A DNA stretch of 64,000 nucleotides from Lycium barbarum (GCF_019175385.1 NC_083345.1:125987657-126051656), one strand, 5' to 3'. Shown: positions 42,801-56,103, counted from the stretch's first letter. Notes: generated from the sequence alone by a model not told the origin. Program-made: numbers and translations.

Positions 42801-44891
42801 TGCTATGTGCGACATTTGCCAATCTACCAATTTGTCTATAAGCTGTTTGGTTAAGTCTCGTTCGACTGTGTGTCATAATCATGCCTACAAATCTGTCTAT
42901 AGTTTTGAACATGACCTGAACCTCCGAATGTTAGTTTTATGAAGTATATTGCCACTGCTATGCATATTCTATTGCCTAGCATATTTTGTAGTTAATTGTG
43001 TGAAACTCACTGCCACTGCTATGCAGACTCTGTGCTGAGCGTACTTCGTAATTAGTTTCGCGATGTTCACTGCCGCTGCTAGGCAGATTCTGTGCCTTGG
43101 TATATTGCAAATGTTTTAATTTCGTTAAGGCAGTGTTCAATCTCCTCATTTTGGGGTTATGCCATCAGATGTATGTCAACTAGTTGGTTTTGCTTAATCT
43201 ATGTTAATTGATTAGGAAATAAAGGGCCAGATCTGCCCCCGAAAGAAAGAAAAAATGTTGTGATGATTTTGGCTCTGTTTAAAGTTCGTATATGATGGTG
43301 TATTGCAGACATATTGGGTTGGGTTGTATATACTGATGTATATCACCAGTATATCTTAATTAATATGAATGCGTATACATAGGAAATACTTGAATATACA
43401 CAACGATATACATAATCTATTGACTTGTTTCAAGTTTAATTTTCACATGTCTATCCTCATTCATAGATTATATGCTAATCCTTTCCTTTCGTTTTGTGCA
43501 TGACCGATCGTATACGAATCCGAGAGACTCGTTCTTCTTCCGCATTCGGTTTGGGCTAAGGTCCAACGTGAACGAAACCTCTTCCGTGTCAACCCAACAG
43601 CAGCCCAGAGCAATATGAAAAAAAAGACTGCTGGGCCGAAGCCCAACAGCAGCCCAGATCCATAGCAATACAAAAAGAGTTGCTGGGCCGAAGCCCAACA
43701 GCGAATAGGCCCAATCAGCAGCCCTAAAGTGGGCTGAGCCCATTTTAATACCTTTTGCTCCTTTATTTCATTTTGTGCATTTAATTTGTATTATGCAACT
43801 AACTCTTTATTTTGTTTTTCTTTTGTTTCTCGACTTAGAGGAATTCTAGTAAATTAGTGGGTTTAGTTTTTGGGATAATGGTAGTTAACTTAAGGAAAAT
43901 CAATAGTTAATTACCTAAGATTTCTTCTCTTTTGTTAAATTTTTCATAGTATTTATAATATCTATTTTCATTAGAATAATTAACTTTTCAAATAGCACGA
44001 GCACATGTTTTAAATTAAAGGACTCCTTTTGTCTCTTTATTATCTTAAAATTGGAAATGTGGTGGATATACCAAAAAATGAATTCAAATATATTTTATAA
44101 ATAACTCTTCAAATTTGGAATCAATCACACATCATTTTAGCTAAGCATATTAATAAAGTTAATAAAAAGAAAGGAAACCCTTCTTTCATAATATTTAAAG
44201 AAAAATAAGTTCTTGGCATTTCTATATCATCATATTGATACAATATAAGTTTTATTTAAAATTCACATTAGCTATTTTTTATTTTTCTTATGCTCTTAAA
44301 TCGCAAAAAGAATCATTAATATCTCACCCTTTGAGTTGTTTCAAATATTTATTAAAACACTGCATAAAACTCGCGTTTTTTTCTACTTATATATTCTATG
44401 CAAGTCTTATTTTTAAATAGCATTATTATTTAAAGCTTTAGCAATTTTTATAAGTTTTAGTCGAAACGGCATTTAAAATTTCCTTTATGCAAATTATTAT
44501 ATTTTTTCTAACTCTTATCTTAAGCAACGTTCTTATATTTTTCTTTAAAACTTTGGCAATATTTACAAGCTATTTTCTTGAATTTTAAATATTATATTTG
44601 CATCTTTAGCCCTAATTAATTAACCTAAGTTTGGTCGGATAACCGTAAGTTAACGGATTCTAAAGGATGCCTAACCCCTTCCCTTTAGGATAATATAGAA
44701 CCCTTACCTAGAATCACATTGGTTAAGCAGATCATTAACAGAGGTTTAGTTTTAACTTTACTTTAGTTAACATTTAGGTGTCCTAATTCACCCGTAAAAT
44801 CAATTAAGTGGCGACTCCTTAAAATAAAGCAATTTAGGAATCCCCAATATGTTGTACTTCTATTTTAACTCGGTTAAAATGGGGTGCGACA
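39859..44891 (+). mobile_element. Solo LTR, 5.0 kb, related giant-LTR family, TSD ACTAC
   Basis: Starts TGTTGACACCCAATTTTG, as does the 6.0-kb LTR, and ends AATGGGGTGCGACA. ACTAC is duplicated at 39854-39858 and 44892-44896, inside gag codons. Architecture parallels the 6.0-kb LTR: ATT microsatellite (40003-40095), CCGGGTCC block, C/T-rich tract (40560-40880), TATATATAA near 40900, long unique part, and the U5 end with GTGGCGACTCCTT. Sequence identity to the 6.0-kb family is clear only in blocks, so it is a sister family. GCCCAACAGCAGCCC-type repeats occur at 43590-43730. ORFs in the C/T-rich tract are low-complexity artefacts. Confidence 0.92.
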
Positions 44892-44896
44892 ACTAC

Positions 44897-45310
44897 TACC
44901 AACCCCGAGCATCTCCGCATCAAAACCCACGCCCGTATCAACCCAACCAAGCTCCAACTTACCAAAATCGACCACATACTATACCTAGAGCCCGTCCAAA
45001 CCCTGACACCAAAAACACCCGTAATTACACTCAGATCGCTGAACCCTTGGCTCAATTGTTCGAAAGAATGAAAGCAGCAGGCATAATACAACCGATTGAA
45101 GGAAAAATTCCCGAGCCTATCCCGAAATGGTTTGATGGTTCCAAAAGCTGCGCATACCACTCTGGAGTTGTTGGGCACGCCACTGAAGATTGCTATGGGC
45201 TTAAAAACAAAATCGAAGCCCTGATTAAGGAAGGAGTAATTCAGCTCGCTGAAGCTAAGCCCAATGTGGTCAACAATCCTTTGCCTGCTCACGGAAATAC
45301 CAAGATTTAG
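44897..45310 (+). pseudogene. Gag C-terminal part (137 codons) after the solo LTR
   Basis: Continues the gag frame after the duplicated ACTAC. It has a Pro/Asn-rich start, then EPLAQLFERMKAAGIIQPI, then the knuckle-like CAYHSGVVGHATEDC (45149-45193) and LKNKIEALIKEG, which together are typical of the C-terminus of plant Tat-type gag. It ends at TAG 45308-45310. Full relatives would continue into protease and pol. Here that region is absent. Confidence 0.88.
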
Positions 45311-45851
45311 AGGAGTCCAGTGCGGAAAGAGTCAGATCAACAACTTTGTCGCTCTCGTGGGAACAATCCAATACAACTACTCGCAACACCAAGGCACTGA
45401 CAATATGGGGCGCCGAACCAGGAAAGACTCTGAAGAATTGGACTTGTACTCCGTCCTCGATCCGTCGGGAGCCTTGGTAGCATGAACATGTAGTGAACTT
45501 GTTTTCTTTTATTGATGCTTGAACCGTACTCAAAATTTTGTTTGTTTTGCTTCACCTTGTGGAAGCTTGAATTGCAAAACTATGAATGCATTTCTGATTT
45601 TCCTTAATCATCTATTTTCTACTTTATTTATCAAAACTGTCAACTCTACGATTGTGACATGAAATGTACGAATAGACAACACACATTCCGAGAGAGTAAC
45701 AAAGAAACTAGGGGGACAAGACAAGATTCCACTCACAAGAATTGAAATAGCCGATAGGTGATAACATAAGCCTAAAAGCTAGCAATTCAAGAAGAAATCA
45801 AAGTACGACATTAGGTTAGACAACCTAGTTTGCAACCTTTCCTTTAGTTAC

Positions 45852-46430
45852 GAACTACGCTGACCTGATTCCCATGGGGGATACGTAGGCAGCCCACATA
45901 GGATTCGGTTGCTTTACAACAAAAAATCCAAAATATCTTATGCGTACGAACTACGCTTGACCTGATTCCTCGGTGGATACGTAGGCAGCCTACACAGGGA
46001 CTCGGTCATACTAGATTAGAATTTTTCCCTTTTTGGATCCTTACGAACTACGTTCCGTCCTGATTCCCGGAGTAGGATACGTAGGCAGCCCACATAGGGT
46101 TCGGTTGTATTATAATAGAAAATCCAAAAATCCTTATACAAGGAGAACTACATATAGCCTGATTCCCTCGGCGGGATTCGTAGACTATCAACATACAGGT
46201 CTGTCACGCTTAGATAAAAATCCAACAAATCTTTTACCATTTGTATAATAGAACTACGCTGACCTGATTCCTTTGGTGGGATACGTAGGCAATCCATATC
46301 GGGTTCGGTCCCTTTATTAGAAAACTTCAGATCATTTTTGTTATGAACTCACGAACTACGTTCTGACCTGATTCCTTGGCGGATACGTAGGCAACCTATA
46401 CAAGGTTCGGTCACGACATAGCATAGGTTT
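45852..46430. repeat. Six ~100-bp tandem repeats (GAACTACG...GATACGTAGGCA type)
   Basis: Units start near 45852, 45947, 46044, 46144, 46251 and 46353. Each has GAACTACG, CTGATTCC, GATACGTAGGCA and GGTTCGGT in the same order and spacing. A diverged seventh unit lies alone at about 48769-48840. Confidence 0.92.
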
Positions 46431-47059
46431 AGTATACCCTTCTGAATCAAAGCTGGGGCATGTTTTGAAAAGATATAGGCAAAAGAATAATTGTGCATCG
46501 ACAAGATTAAGACTACCAGACAGGAAGTATTATGAACCAATTACTTTAGAAGTGTCACAATCCGAAGTTGGCAGAATATTTTACAACTTACATACATAAA
46601 TTTACATGTATATCTTTCCTTACGTACATACATTTACACATACATATTTCTCAACTTATCTACATATAGTTACATTTCCTTATACATATTCTTATATACC
46701 TACCTTTCAAATGAAATACTTTCTTTCAATCATTTTCACTACTGTTCATCTACCGAGGCTTAAACAGAGATCACGAGATCCAAACAAACAAGACAAATGA
46801 AGCGCCAACAACGACAAGCTTCGAGTCAACACGAATCAACTTCCCCCTCCCAAACTAAGAATTTTTCTTTGAGTACAGGAATTAAAGGACCGCAAGATCA
46901 ATAGTCAAGTCTATCAATCGCGACGAAAAGCATCGTCTGGCTCATTAGGGCCTCGTCTCAAAAGCCAAACGGCTTTATTCCTAACCCTATCTTTAATTTT
47001 ATTCTATCACAACAACTATATGACTTCACACATCTTTTTGCAGGTTAAAGACGAATCAA

Positions 47060-48240
47060 ATCAGGATTACGCGTCATTAATTCAGCCTGTCACAATACCG
47101 TCGACATCATCAGCCAAACGGCTATGCTATCACTTTACTCCATACTTTATTACCTTCTTTACCTGCTTTAACCACTTTGCCCTGAACTTTACAGGAATCA
47201 ACATTAAGTCCCCGAAGACAACCGGAGACACAACATCAAGTCCCCGAAGACAACCGGAGACATAGCATCAAGTCCCCGAAGACAACCGGGGGCATCATTC
47301 GGCTATACAGCCTCACATGCATAAGCCGGACGGCTACACTATGACTTTACCCTCTATTTTATCATTTACTCTACCAACTTTAACAACTTTACCCTGAACT
47401 TTACAGGAATTATCATTGGGTCCCCGAAGACAACCGGAGACACAACATCAAAGTCCCCGAAGACAACCGGAGACACAACATCAAGTCCCCGAAGACAACC
47501 GGAGACATAGCATCAAGTCCCCGAAGACAACCGGGGGCATCATTCGGCTATACAGCCTCACATGCATAAGCCAGACGGCTACACTATGACTTTACTCTCT
47601 ACTTTATCATTCACTTTACCAACTTTAACGATTTTACCCTGAACTTTACAGGAATTATCATTGGAGCCTCCGAAGACAACCGGAGACATCGTCCACTTTA
47701 CAACTTTATCCTGGACTTTACGGGAATCATCATCAAATCTCTGAAGACAACCAGAGACATCGCATGGCCACACGGCCTCAATACGCATAAGCCAGACGGC
47801 TACACTTTGACTTTACTCTCTACTTTATCATTTACTTTACCAACTTTAACAATTTTACCCTGAACTTTACAGGAATTATCATTGAGCCTCCGAAGACAAC
47901 CGGAGACATCGTTTGGCTATATAGCCTCATCAGCATATCATTGAGTCCCGACAACCATCGGAGACATCACCCGGCTACACGGCCTCACTTGCATAAGCCA
48001 AACGGCTACACACTTATTTTTCTCCTTACTTCATTCCTTTATTTCATCATCTACCTTACCGCTTTAATGAATTTACCTTAAAATTCGCAGTTATCATTTA
48101 TCATCGAGTCCCGGAAGACAGCCGGAGACCTTATCACTATCATCTTCCAATGCAGCGGGAGATATTATTACATCCCTAGCATGCGCATCACACATTCATT
48201 CAAGTCCCTGAAGACAACCAGAGAGAACATTGGCCACACG
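47060..48240. repeat. Higher-order tandem repeats (GTCCCCGAAGACAACCGGAG type)
   Basis: A ~32-bp unit containing CCCCGAAGACAACCGGAGAC occurs in runs (47213-47300, 47420-47540) and singly near 47670, 47740, 47890, 47945, 48110 and 48210. The runs alternate with a ~170-bp spacer carrying GCATAAGCC, ACGGCTACAC, ACTTTACCAACTTTAAC and CCTGAACTTTACAGGAAT. This gives a higher-order period of roughly 200-300 bp. Confidence 0.88.
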
Positions 48241-48987
48241 GCTTCATTTTTCATTCCCCCAATCATATTTACGATCATTTACACTCTTTATAGTTTTACA
48301 TTTTTTAACTTTATTACTAATTTTGACATGAATTTCAGTTTTGGCAGAAAATACAACCTGCAGCGACACAGCACAACGTGGAACTTTATCTTACGCAGTG
48401 AACTGGGGCAAATTTGCTAAAGAGGAATACCAAACTCACAAGCAAAGGTCACGAATCTACTCTCGAAGTCAATTCCGCCTATGTCCACAAACACGTGATA
48501 CGTAGGTTAATTTCTCTTTCACATCCTCCGCTAAAACTCTACTAAATCTACTCTTCTCACCATCTCATATTCCTTTCTACATCCCCAGTGTTTCCATAAC
48601 TCAACACTGGGGCATCTTTGAAGAATTTACACCGTGTCTAGTAGAGTCCTACTTATGGGTGTGTTGTGCATCACATTTATAATTAGGAGGCTATAAACAC
48701 GTGTTCCATTCTTGAACGTCTCGTCACTTGTCTACAACCCCCTGCAAGATTGTGAATCCACAAAAACTTTCGAACTACACATGGCCTGATTCTCGTGCAA
48801 CCCGAGATATGTAGGCAACTCGAAACTGAGATTCGGCCATAATTTTCCATAATTCCTTCGGCCCTCATAATATTTTCAATCAATTTTTCCTAAATCATAC
48901 TTTCTTACAAACTCATACTCGTCGGTCCAAACAAAATTGGCTACTACGTCAACTTTTTCGCCCGAAGATTCTTACATCACCTCCGGT

Positions 48988-49001
48988 CGAAGAGGGGCAT
49001 C
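48988..49001 (+). promoter_or_regulatory. Polypurine tract before the 3' LTR
   Basis: CGAAGAGGGGCATC directly precedes TGTTGACA. A short purine run ending in GGGGCATC is the expected plus-strand primer position for this LTR family. Confidence 0.75.
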
Positions 49002-49242
49002 TGTTGACACCCAATTTTGTCCCGCATCTCCTCCGAAATACCTATTTATACTTCTGGTATTTCGAGAAATTAAAAAAATATGCATTTAAGTTTTACTATG
49101 ATTATTAGTCTTTTATTAACACCCACGTTTTATTTATTCTTCTGCAGTTTATTATTATCATTATTATTATTATTGTTATTATTATTATTATTATTCTTAA
49201 ATTATCATTTTTTGTCATTAATTATTATTTCTTGTTATTTCC

Positions 49243-49279
<37 letters not shown>

Positions 49280-52200
49280 ATTACTAATCATTATTATCAG
49301 CGTTATTTGTTATCAATTATTAATCATCATTATCATCGTTATTTTTTATTATTAATTATTATCATTATTTTATCAATAATTGTTATTTATTATTATTATT
49401 ATCATCATTATTATTTCTTATTATTATTATCATTATTATTTTTATTATTATCCCATTATTGTTATTATTATTAATTTATTATCATTTTTGTTATAATCAA
49501 TAATTGTTATTTATCGTTATTATTTTTATTTATTAATTTCTATCATCTTTATTATTATTATTATTAATTATTATCATTTTTTAATTATCAATGTTTGTTA
49601 TTTACCATTATTATTATATCTATTATCACCATTATCATCACCATTATCATTATTACCATTATCATTGTTATTTAGCAGTATTACTACCGCTATTTATTTG
49701 CTACTATTATTTAGTATTATTGAAACTTGCATTTCTCAACGTTCTACCAACTTCCGCATACACATCGCATTTATTTCGCACATTTAAATGATAGCGTTTT
49801 TATTGCGCGGTCATTGCAACATGATATAACTTTATTATCCGGGTCTTTTACAATTACACATTTTTCGTACCAGGTGATATTCTGGCACCCTTAGTACATC
49901 GTTAATCAAAATGTGTCTCTTATTCAAATTTAGAAGCCAAACTATTTCTTGCACTCAGTCCGTATTTTGACTTACCGGACCCCAAATCAAAGTTCGATTA
50001 ATTCCTAATACTTTTGGACTACACCATATTTTTATCTCAATTTTTTAGATCAGTCCATGTTTAATTTACTAGTCCATTCTTTTAAACACCCAGTCTAAAA
50101 TTTGACCCGGTTCACAAATGGACCGGGTCCAATTCATTTTCAGCAAAATAAGGGAAACCCTTTTAGGGTTTCCCCTTCATTTTCCCCTCATTCCTCACCG
50201 CCGCTCCCACTCACCCCCTTTTCCTCTTCCTCCGCCGCTCTTCATTTCCTCTCCCCTTCTCCTCCTTTCCCGCTCCCTCGCCGCCGCTCCCACTCACCCC
50301 CCTTTCCCTCCTTCTTCTCCGCTCCCCACTCACCCTTGTCCCCCACTTTTCTCTCCCTTTTCTCCGCCTCATCTCCCTCGTCTCACTCACCCCACCACCG
50401 CCGCTCATCCTCCCTTTTTCCGACCACGCCGTGCCCTTTCCCCGATTCCCTTCCTTCATCATTCCTTACCTCACACCGCTCCTCTCTCTCCCCATTCTAT
50501 AAAAAAACAGGGGAGTTGAATCGTTTAGGGGGGGCTGAAAACGAAAACCTCACAAAACACAAGTTTTAATCAACAAAGCCAGCGAACAATTACTCTATTT
50601 TCCTTTCATTTTCTGTTTAAAACTTTAAGTTTCTTTAATCGATTTCGAGTTCGTCGCGTTCGAGTGTAGATTCGAGACCTCGTCGATCCCCACTTCACTG
50701 TACCACAAAAAGGTAATGACGTCTTCTGTTTAGTTTCTTTAGCTGATAATGTTGTGTTGAAATCATGTTTGGACTTGAAATTGTGTATATTCTGCTGCTG
50801 TTCAGATTTATTGTCTTGTTAAATTTCTGTTAACATGGAGAAATCATGTTTTAATGCCTTGTTATGACCAGTCGTGATTCAAAAAAACTTGTTTGCATTT
50901 CTTATTTCGTGTAGCTGCTATAGTTGTTGGATGATTTAATTTAATCTGGGAGTCTGATTTATGTGTAAGGGTTAAAAGGCGATACGAATAGATATCATGA
51001 ATTCGCGTATGTAGCGTTGTCCCTCTTTTGCTCTATTTTATTCGAGATAATGTATTCGGTCATGAATGTAATTTATTTGGTTTGAGATAGGACGAAATGA
51101 ATATACGACATGTCGATATTGGTTGTTGATTTTATTTTGTCTACAAAGTCGTGGCTGTTTTGTTTAAGCTGATAAGATTAATGTGGAATAGTCAGTTTGA
51201 GACTTAGGTTAGCTTATTACGTCATTACTGCATGGTTTAAGTCGAATTCGATTAATGCTAGATGGTAGTCGCATGTCTGTTTAGTTGTGGTTTCCTCCAG
51301 CTTGCATTATCATGATTGTGTTTGTTAAAAGAAAGAATCTGATTGATGTTAAGAGATAATGATATGCTTTTATCTGTTCAAATGAGTTGGTGTGATTTTC
51401 TTTAAATTATATGGTTTGGCCTTCAAAGGCAGAGGTGTTTGGTGTTAATTTAAAACTTGATTGTCGTATAAGTTATTTGGGTTAACTGTCTGGACACGTG
51501 CTAACTATCACATGACTCATTTCAAAATTCTGTGTGTGAAAGGGACTTATTTAAATGCTACTCTACTCTCAACATGTTTGATCAGTGTGTTTTAAAGATA
51601 TATAAACCTTCCCTGTTTAAACTAGCCTACTTGTTTAGTTGACTTACCCCTCTATCTATGATTATCACACTCTGCGAACGTGTTAATTTACCTTACTTGA
51701 TTGTTCTATGCTACCATTGCTTAATTTTATCCTCTGGTTGCAATGAATTTGTGACCAATGTGCGGTCACTAAGGTCACTACCTATCATTCTTATGGTTAT
51801 TATGCATAATATGTGAGCCTGGCAGTCTGAATTTTGCATGATAAAGCTATTTGTTTTGGTTTGTGTTGACTGAGGCTTGACTGTCTAATGTGAACCTACC
51901 TGGGAGTTTGTTTGTTGCCAAGACTTAAGTATGGATAGGGTGCCCTTGTCTTGAGCTTATTATAGCCGCAATTTCTGAGTTTGCTTCTTGTTTGTCACTC
52001 GTTTCTTTTTAGCTCCACTGTGGCCTGCTAAGTATCTAGTCCGTCACCTTTCTGCCTCTGTTTTTGCCAATAATCAGTTTGTATGTGCCATCATTTGCTG
52101 ATATCTGATTCAGACTGTTCTATTTTTTCAAAAGAAAGCAATCTGTGATTCGAGTACTCGCTTGGAAGACCTAAAAATGGCATGAACCTTATTTTTGCAA

Positions 52201-55009
52201 ATTGAACATAGCATATCTGTTTAAATGAAGATTCAATCCTGTATTTAGCACAATTTGTTGCGTATTCGTTAGCATGACTACAAACCTTGAGTTAACTTGG
52301 GAAGCTCTTGCGCATTGACAATCGTTATCTTCTTCTTGCCTCACCATCGTAATTCGTCGCTTTATCCTTCATTCATAGAGTTAGATGCTCCTATTGTAAT
52401 ATTCACTAGTGTTAAATGTGGTTGGTGAAAGGAACAATATAAAATTTGTACCATGTGTGATTTCCAGTTGTAACATCCATTTGTACAATCCGCCCACTTT
52501 GTAGTGTTCTTTCTTAAGTTTGGATTATGCTAGTTGGTGATGTCCAAAGTTATAAACCATGAGACATACTGATTCTTCCTCCTAAAAGATTTATCATTTT
52601 CTTCGCGATGATTTGTGCTTAACATCCTGTTTGGATAAATTAATAGGGAGGAACAGTTGGAAGAATGCCATTTATTCTTGTGTGCGTGAATATTCCTTGA
52701 TTTACCTGCTAAATGAAAATGTGCTCTTCCCTATAAGATGATAAGTCTAAATTCCAACACTTAAAATGTACAGTCTAGTAATTGGTGGTCGATGTCATTC
52801 GATAAAATATGACTTAATATGATGCTTTGTTTCTTTTAGTCTTTATGGTTTTCATGGTTACTTGTTACTTCCCCTTCAACATTGTTAGGCATGGTAATTG
52901 GCTCATTTAGGTGTACTTTAGCCATTTTGCTATTGCATTTTGGAGTTGAAACTGCTGGTGCATTTTAGCCATTCCGCAGCTCTATGTTGGGCCATGAACT
53001 ACTGCATTTTTAGCTGAATTACTGCCTGCATTTTGGCCAACTGATTCCTGCATTTTGAGGCTGAAAATGCTACATTCTTAAGACACAATTACAACCAAGC
53101 AGTTACTGCAATTTATACCTAATGTTGCTGCACTTTGGGGACTGATTTAAGACAAACAGTAGCTACATTTACTGCTGCGTTTTTAGACCATTTCTACTAC
53201 GTTTTAGGCCATTTTCACCCCATCTTGGGACTGATTTTGCTGCTGCAATTGAGGCCAACGCTGCTGCATTTTTTTCGGCCATTTGCACCTCATTTTTAGG
53301 GGTTGATTTGTTGCTGCATTTTGGCCATTTGCTGCCTCATTTTTGACCATTTCGCTGATGCAATTTGTGCCATGAATTGCTGCATCTTGGGTCGCTTACC
53401 GTTGCTGAGTTCTCGGGCCATCATAATTTTCTGGGTCAACTTGAAATAAAATATGTTAGTGCCTTGGAAGCTCCATTTGTTTAAAATATGACTACAAGAT
53501 TCCAGGTCGGGATGAACAGTGGTTACTCCAATTCATTGGCTGCATATCCAGTTGAATTATCATTTTTGTTTCTTAGTTTGGTTCGTATAAATGTCCTCCA
53601 CAATTAGTTGGATGTTAAGCCCAAGTTATGAAGTCCTTGTACCTCATTATAGATGCTGCGTTGTTTTTTTTTCTTTTTTTTTGCCGCTTATTTGTCTCGT
53701 TATATAGACCTAATCCTTTTCTTTTCTTCCTTTTGCATGAACACACATGGGAGAATATTGGAGTTATGGCAACTCTAAGTTCAGCCCGGAATTAGGAGTA
53801 AACAGTAGCTGCGGTTTTGTTCGAGCTGAGCCCAGTTCAATCATTTTACTCTCCTAATTTTTTTTATTTTGTGCATTTAATTTGTAATTACATGACTAAC
53901 ACTTTATTTGCTTAGATTAGGCGAGCCTTAGCGGAATTACCGGTTTTGATTTTAACAAAATGGGCAGGAAGAAACAATAATATCCTTAGTTTCGTTTTTC
54001 TTCTTCCATATTAATGTATTTATAGTATCTATAATATTTATCTATATTAAAGCCATTGATTCTCAAGGATGAAGCCATAAGCACATATTTTGAATTAAGA
54101 TCATGTTTTCATTCTTACTGTATTAGAAATTTCAAAAACACCACTAATACGCAAATATAAATTCAGGTATATTTTATGAATGCATTTTCAATCATGCATG
54201 TTTTAGCCCAAATAACTTTAAATAAGAGTGATATAAAAAAATATAAAGAAATTCATGGCCTTTCATCATATTTAAGAATATAAGTCTAGGCATTCCTACA
54301 CCGTCATATTCATGTAATATCATTTTTTTATCTAAAGATCACATTTGACAAATCATCTTTTAAAAGGCATTAATCATAAGCAAATTACCCTATTTTTTAC
54401 GAATCTTACTTTCTTTTGAATAATATTGCTATATTTTCATTTTTGGCTTTATCAATATCTTTAAATCTCGTTTAACATTTAGAATCTTCTATTATACAAT
54501 TATTATGCTTTCTACAAGTACTATTTTTAAACAACATTATTATACTTTCGTTTAAAGCCTTAACAGCATTTATGAGTCATATCTTCAAAATAGCATTAGA
54601 AATACTCTTTTATACAAATTATCATTTTTTATAAGTCCTATTTTAAATAGCATCCTTACATGTCTATTTATAACTTTAGCAATATTTACAAAGTTACTTT
54701 TTTTTTTCTATGACACTATATTCACACTTAGCCTAACTAATCGTAAGTCCGGTCGGTTAACCATTGTTAATGGGTCTTAAAGGATGCCTAATACCTTCCC
54801 TTTAGACTAATTGAACCCTTACCTAGAATCTTAAGTTTCGCAGACCTTAAACAGAGCTAACTTTAAACATAACTTTAATAAACTTTAGGTGTCCTAATTC
54901 ACCATAAATAATTAGGTGGCGACTCCTTAAAACAAACAACAAAAACGGAAATCTCCAATACGTCATACTTCTAATTTAACTCTACCGGGTTAAAAAAAGG
55001 GGTGTGACA
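49002..55009 (+). mobile_element. Complete 3' LTR (6.0 kb) of the Tat/Ogre-like element
   Basis: TGTTGACACCC to GGGTGTGACA, collinear with 24173-30182. Differences seen by eye include a shortened ATT run near 49193, CTCCTC to CTCTTC near 50225, and single C/T or G/A changes near 50917, 51017, 51506 and 52392. It is followed by TTCACTACTAAATT, the same flank that follows the solo copy. Confidence 0.94.
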
Positions 55010-55464
55010 TTCACTACTAAATTACTGTGAATATCTTATTAAATAAATTTATTCTGAACGTTGAGGTATGAAATTTGCTTTTGTTTCGTAAGTGACATCC
55101 TCCCAAAAAGGGGTGCTACAAGTTTGGTATCAGAGCCTAGGTTGTGATTCTAGGACTTTTGTTGTATTGTTCGTATGCATCATGTACATGTCCCTCATGC
55201 AATGTGATCTTCTCTTCTATAGGAACTATGACATGGCCTCCTCTTTAATAGAGCTAATGAGGTTGTTGATCTATGTTATACAGACTATTATGTTTCTCAT
55301 CACTTGCATTTTCTAGAGGTGTAATTTTTACGAGACTTGATTTTGATGTGCTTGTCGGAAATATTTTGGGTCACCAGGTTGTTGTTAACCGAGTTTATAA
55401 AGATTATCCTTTTATGATTCAAAATCTAATTTTCTCCGTGGACTAGATTGTAATGCCTTTTCAA

Positions 55465-55604
55465 GACTACAACAACAACAACAACAACAAGCCCAGTATA
55501 ATCCCACCATGTGGGGTCTGGGGAGGGTAGAGTGTACGCAGACCTAACCCCCCACCTTGCAAGGTAGGGCGGCTGTTTCTGAAAGACCCTCGGCTCAAGA
55601 GAGG
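55465..55604 (-). mobile_element. TS-type SINE, duplicated copy
   Basis: Identical in layout to 30638-30777. It is present through segmental duplication, not a separate insertion. Confidence 0.88.
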
Positions 55605-56103
55605 TGAGACTAGTATAAGGTAAATTTCGGGACGAAATTTCTTAAGTGGAGAGAGTTGTAACACCTCGAAATTTTTAAACTAACACTTAAATTTTCGATT
55701 GACCACATTCTTGATAGTAAGGGTATATTTTACTTTACAATTCCTGAATGTGAACTTGACGACATTTAAAACTTGTTTGAAGTGTTATGGTGTAGTATGT
55801 AAGATACTCCTATTATTATCTTAGTAATTTATTTGATGGATTAGATAGTTATTTATAAAAGTGGGCAACCTTTTTATTTTGTTTTATTATTTTCTTTCAT
55901 TCTTATCAAGTAAGATACATACCCTTTTGTCTCCTATCCTCTTCATCTCCATAAATTCGTTTTCTCTAGAAAAAAAGAAGATCCCAAAACTTCTCTCCTT
56001 TCATAATATTCATCCTCTAAATCACTCATCAAGACTTGCTTTGGTTGAGCCCGAAACAACTCCGCACGATTGAGGTGATGTTCCGAGGGAGACTTAAGGA
56101 TGG

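Larger units (their letters stand above)
45311..48987 (+). other. Long 3' untranslated region of the Tat/Ogre-like element
   Basis: 3.7 kb with no pol homology. 45409-45485 encodes a short open stretch (GRRTRKDSEELDLYSVLDPS) just after the gag stop, perhaps a remnant of another ORF. The rest is dominated by two tandem-repeat arrays listed separately and a conserved-looking block near 48540-48640. Confidence 0.7.
33963..55009 (+). mobile_element. Tat/Ogre-like Ty3/gypsy element: 5'-truncated, gag-only, giant LTRs
   Basis: Order: 5' LTR remnant (33963-36945, the last half of the LTR), PBS (36949-36966), leader (36967-38091), gag (38092-39858 and 44897-45310), a long repeat-rich 3' region, purine-rich tract, and the complete 3' LTR (49002-55009). 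Protease, RT, RNase H and integrase are absent, so it would need enzymes from a full relative. The interior is 12,056 bp, of which 5,038 bp are a later solo LTR and its TSD. The two LTRs differ at about two sites over 2983 bp, so the element is young. The 3' target duplication TTCAC is at 55010-55014. The left one belongs to the other copy (24168-24172), because the 5' end was lost at the duplication joint. Lineage assignment rests on gag type, PBS and LTR size. Confidence 0.85.

Noticed and set aside
45409..45485. Independent small gene after gag
   Set aside because: Short open stretch without its own context. More likely a remnant of the element's longer coding region, so described within the 3' region.
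47210..47540. CRISPR-like regularly spaced repeats
   Set aside because: Eukaryotic retrotransposon 3' region. Repeats are adjacent or separated by related spacer sequence, with no unique spacers and no cas genes.
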